Source: Nostoc cf. edaphicum LEGE 07299 (GTDB lineage Bacteria; Cyanobacteriota; Cyanobacteriia; Cyanobacteriales; Nostocaceae). From it: 6,989 bases of DNA. The notes under the pieces are model-generated. The model searched no databases, had not been told where the DNA came from, and worked only from the letters and a program-made list of their open reading frames with translations. The stretch is taken from contig NZ_JADEXF010000167.1 of NCBI RefSeq assembly GCF_015207245.1, positions 1 to 6,989 of the forward strand, written 5' to 3'. Made by a program: the position numbers and the translations under genes. Of the stretch, positions 5,474-6,989 are shown piece after piece; the stretch's first letter is position 1; each line of letters begins with the position of its first letter.

Positions 5474-6989
5474 ATGTGGAGATTGACACGATGGGCTTTG
5501 TCCCGCCTTCCCTACGGAACGCTCCGCGAACAGCGATTCTCGCAACTACAACGTTATAGCATTGCATTCTTAACGGTTTTACTAGCTTTACTGCTTACAC
5601 TGCTTCTATGGCAGCTACACAGGCTGAATTCCATTTACCCACTGTTTTTAGCTGCGGTCATGGTTAGTTCCTGGTATGGTGGTTTCAACCCAGGACTGTT
5701 GGCAACTTTTTTGTCTGCTATAGTCTGCGCCTACTTCCTTTTGCCCCCTTTTTATTCTCTAACTGTTAGTGGGTTCAGTGTAATAGGGTTAGTTCAGTTT
5801 GTGGTGGTAGCAGTGTTGATCAGCTCACTTAACTCCGCATTGCGCCAAGCGCGATCGCAAGCTCAGAAAAATGCGCGAGCCGCCCAGCAAAATTACGAGT
5901 CTCTACGTGAAATTCAAGACAGTCTGCGCCAAAGCGAAGAACGTTATCGATTGCTAATAGAAGGAGTAACTAATTACGCAATTTTTATGCTAGATACAAA
6001 CGGTAAATTTACCAGTTGGAACATTGGAGCCGAGCGTATTTTAGGCTATCAAGAAGTAGAAATTATTGGTCAACCTTTTGAGCGAATTTTTTCACCAGAA
6101 GCAATTGAGCGCGGACAACCACAACAAGTATTAACAAAAGCCGCAACTGAAGGTTTTTCTAAAGAAAATCGTTGGCATATCCGTAAGGATGGGACATTTT
6201 TCTGGGCGCATTGTGTAATCACACCTTTACGAGATGAAAATGGAAATCTGCGCGGCTTCTCTAAAATTATGCAAGATATTACTGAGCGCAAACAAGCTGA
6301 GGAAGAAAAAGAGCAACTGTTGCTGCGAGAACAAGCTGCACGCGCTGTGAGCGAAGCGGCGCAAAGTGCAGCAGAAGCTGCAAACCGTTCCAAAGACGAA
6401 TTTTTAGCAATAGTATCCCATGAACTACGTACTCCCATGACTGCAATTATCGGTTGGGCTGGGATGTTGCAAACGGGTGCGTTAGATGAAGCTAAAGTAT
6501 CTCTTGCACTGGAGATAATTGAACGTAATGCTAATTTGCAAATGCAACTTATTGAAGACCTACTTGATATTTCGCGGATTGTTAGAGGAGAACTTTCACT
6601 CTCCATTGATTTGGTAGATTTAGTAGAAGTAATTACAGCCGCGATCGAGGTTGTACAATCACTGGCAGATGCTAAGAGTATTCAAATTGAAACTATACTT
6701 GATACTTCAATAGAAAAAATTTCGGGTGATTCAGATCGCTTGCAACAAGTTGTGTTAAATTTACTCACCAATGCAATTAAATTTACACCCAACGACGGAC
6801 GAATTAAGGTGCAGTTGTCAAAAAAAGTGGGGAATAGGGAGTGGGGAGTAGGAAGTGGGGAAGAGTTTTCCCAACCCTCAATTCCTAACTATGTTCAAAT
6901 TCAAGTGAGTGATACAGGGCAGGGTATCAGTGCTGACTTTCTACCTCATGTATTTGAGCGCTTTTGCCAAGCAGATAGTAGTCATACTC
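5474..6989 (+). CDS. Membrane sensor histidine kinase, DUF4118-PAS-HisKA-HATPase (3' end outside window)
   Basis: The frame stays open for 505 codons and leaves the window. A KdpD-like DUF4118 module spans four hydrophobic segments (about 29-47, 54-68, 72-92, 102-119; core PLFLAAVMVSSWYGGFNPG). A coiled linker (about 121-156) leads to a PAS domain (about 157-273, ending IMQDITERKQ). A second coil follows, then HisKA with H-box FLAIVSHELRTPM (310-322; H316 phosphorylated). The ATPase domain shows the N-box DRLQQVVLNLLTNAIKFTP (421-439, N433), G1 box VSDTGQGIS (478-486) and F-box VFERF. It should autophosphorylate and pass phosphate to a receiver, perhaps the divergent CheY-like protein. An in-frame TAG at 5468-5470 makes ATG 5474 the earliest start; there is no clear SD. 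Two oddities: residues about 10-20 come from a dispersed DNA repeat, and residues about 452-464 are encoded by tandem heptamers between N- and G1-boxes. A C-terminal receiver cannot be excluded. Confidence 0.9.
   Translation, partial: MWRLTRWALSRLPYGTLREQRFSQLQRYSIAFLTVLLALLLTLLLWQLHRLNSIYPLFLAAVMVSSWYGGFNPGLLATFLSAIVCAYFLLPPFYSLTVSGFSVIGLVQFVVVAVLISSLNSALRQARSQAQKNARAAQQNYESLREIQDSLRQSEERYRLLIEGVTNYAIFMLDTNGKFTSWNIGAERILGYQEVEIIGQPFERIFSPEAIERGQPQQVLTKAATEGFSKENRWHIRKDGTFFWAHCVITPLRDENGNLRGFSKIMQDITERKQAEEEKEQLLLREQAARAVSEAAQSAAEAANRSKDEFLAIVSHELRTPMTAIIGWAGMLQTGALDEAKVSLALEIIERNANLQMQLIEDLLDISRIVRGELSLSIDLVDLVEVITAAIEVVQSLADAKSIQIETILDTSIEKISGDSDRLQQVVLNLLTNAIKFTPNDGRIKVQLSKKVGNREWGVGSGEEFSQPSIPNYVQIQVSDTGQGISADFLPHVFERFCQADSSHT
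5501..5530. repeat. Small dispersed palindromic repeat inside the 5' end of the kinase gene
   Basis: CTTCCCTACGGAACGCTCCG followed by CGAAC matches, from memory, a repeat common in Nostoc-type genomes (reverse complement beginning TTCGCGGAGCG). It contains the small stem CGGA-ACGC-TCCG (5515-5526). Here it is translated as LSRLPYGTLRE ahead of the first membrane helix. It is much more GC-rich than its surroundings. Confidence 0.6.
5851..5858. repeat. HIP1 octamer GCGATCGC
   Basis: Third HIP1 palindrome, in the linker-coding part of the sensor kinase. Confidence 0.85.
6829..6863 (+). repeat. Five tandem degenerate heptamers (GGGGAGT type) within the kinase ATPase domain
   Basis: The units are GGGGAAT, AGGGAGT, GGGGAGT, AGGAAGT and GGGGAAG. 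This matches the short tandemly repeated heptamer class (STRR-like) known from heterocystous cyanobacteria, normally intergenic. Here it is translated as a Gly/Glu-rich loop (GNREWGVGSGEE) between the N-box and G1 box, and the reading frame is kept. Confidence 0.75.

Noticed and set aside
5491..5493. ATG at 5491 as an alternative kinase start
   Set aside because: It is out of frame with the kinase domains (17 nt from the in-frame ATG at 5474).
6070..6606. Minus-strand open frame of 178 codons
   Set aside because: Antisense to the PAS/HisKA region of the kinase; its Ser/Cys/Ile-rich product is typical of a reverse-strand shadow.

Overview
The window looks like chromosomal DNA of a filamentous cyanobacterium of the Nostoc/Calothrix type. 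Three HIP1 octamers (GCGATCGC) lie at 1798, 3248 and 5851. Two repeat families typical of such genomes occur: a small dispersed palindromic repeat (about 5501-5530) and GGGGAGT-like tandem heptamers (6829-6863). The protein families also fit, including a DUF3611/TIC21-type membrane protein, a PRC-barrel protein beginning MALYKL, and a KdpD-like DUF4118/PAS histidine kinase. The species cannot be read from the sequence.

Layout: everything from 1 to 5281 is on the minus strand, and the final gene is on the plus strand. From the left: the N-terminal part of a PRC-barrel protein, cut by the window edge (<1-419). Next comes a decayed segment (460-1029) in which the tail of an M48 metallopeptidase and the probable head of a GH31 glycosidase lie in one reading frame, separated by a single TAG. 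Then come two tandem paralogous envelope proteins (1083-1877 and 1948-2751), each built from two copies of a ~105-residue domain; one is a clear lipoprotein. A secreted protein with a signal peptide (2935-3591), a four-helix DUF3611 protein (3918-4487) and a stand-alone CheY-like receiver (4910-5281) follow. Divergently transcribed from the receiver is a multi-domain sensor histidine kinase (5474->6989) that runs off the window with no stop.

How they may work together: the receiver and kinase are divergent neighbours and plausibly form one phosphorelay. Their 192-bp intergenic region and the region downstream of the receiver share the 12-mer GTGGAAAACTAG. The two paralogous proteins are probably co-transcribed (70-bp gap) and sit in the envelope beside a secreted protein, but nothing in the sequence gives a biochemical role. 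The PRC-barrel, DUF3611 and envelope genes are not an obvious pathway.

The intergenic regions hold conspicuous inverted repeats: a concentric 78-nt nested hairpin just upstream of the lipoprotein gene, an 18-bp palindrome in the secreted-protein leader, and three odd-centred palindromes between imperfect direct repeats at 3723-3870. I saw no rRNA, tRNA, CRISPR array, transposase or classical riboswitch. No clearly new multi-gene system is evident; the most original items are the four-copy duplicated domain family, the structured leader regions, and repeat-derived coding sequence inside the kinase.
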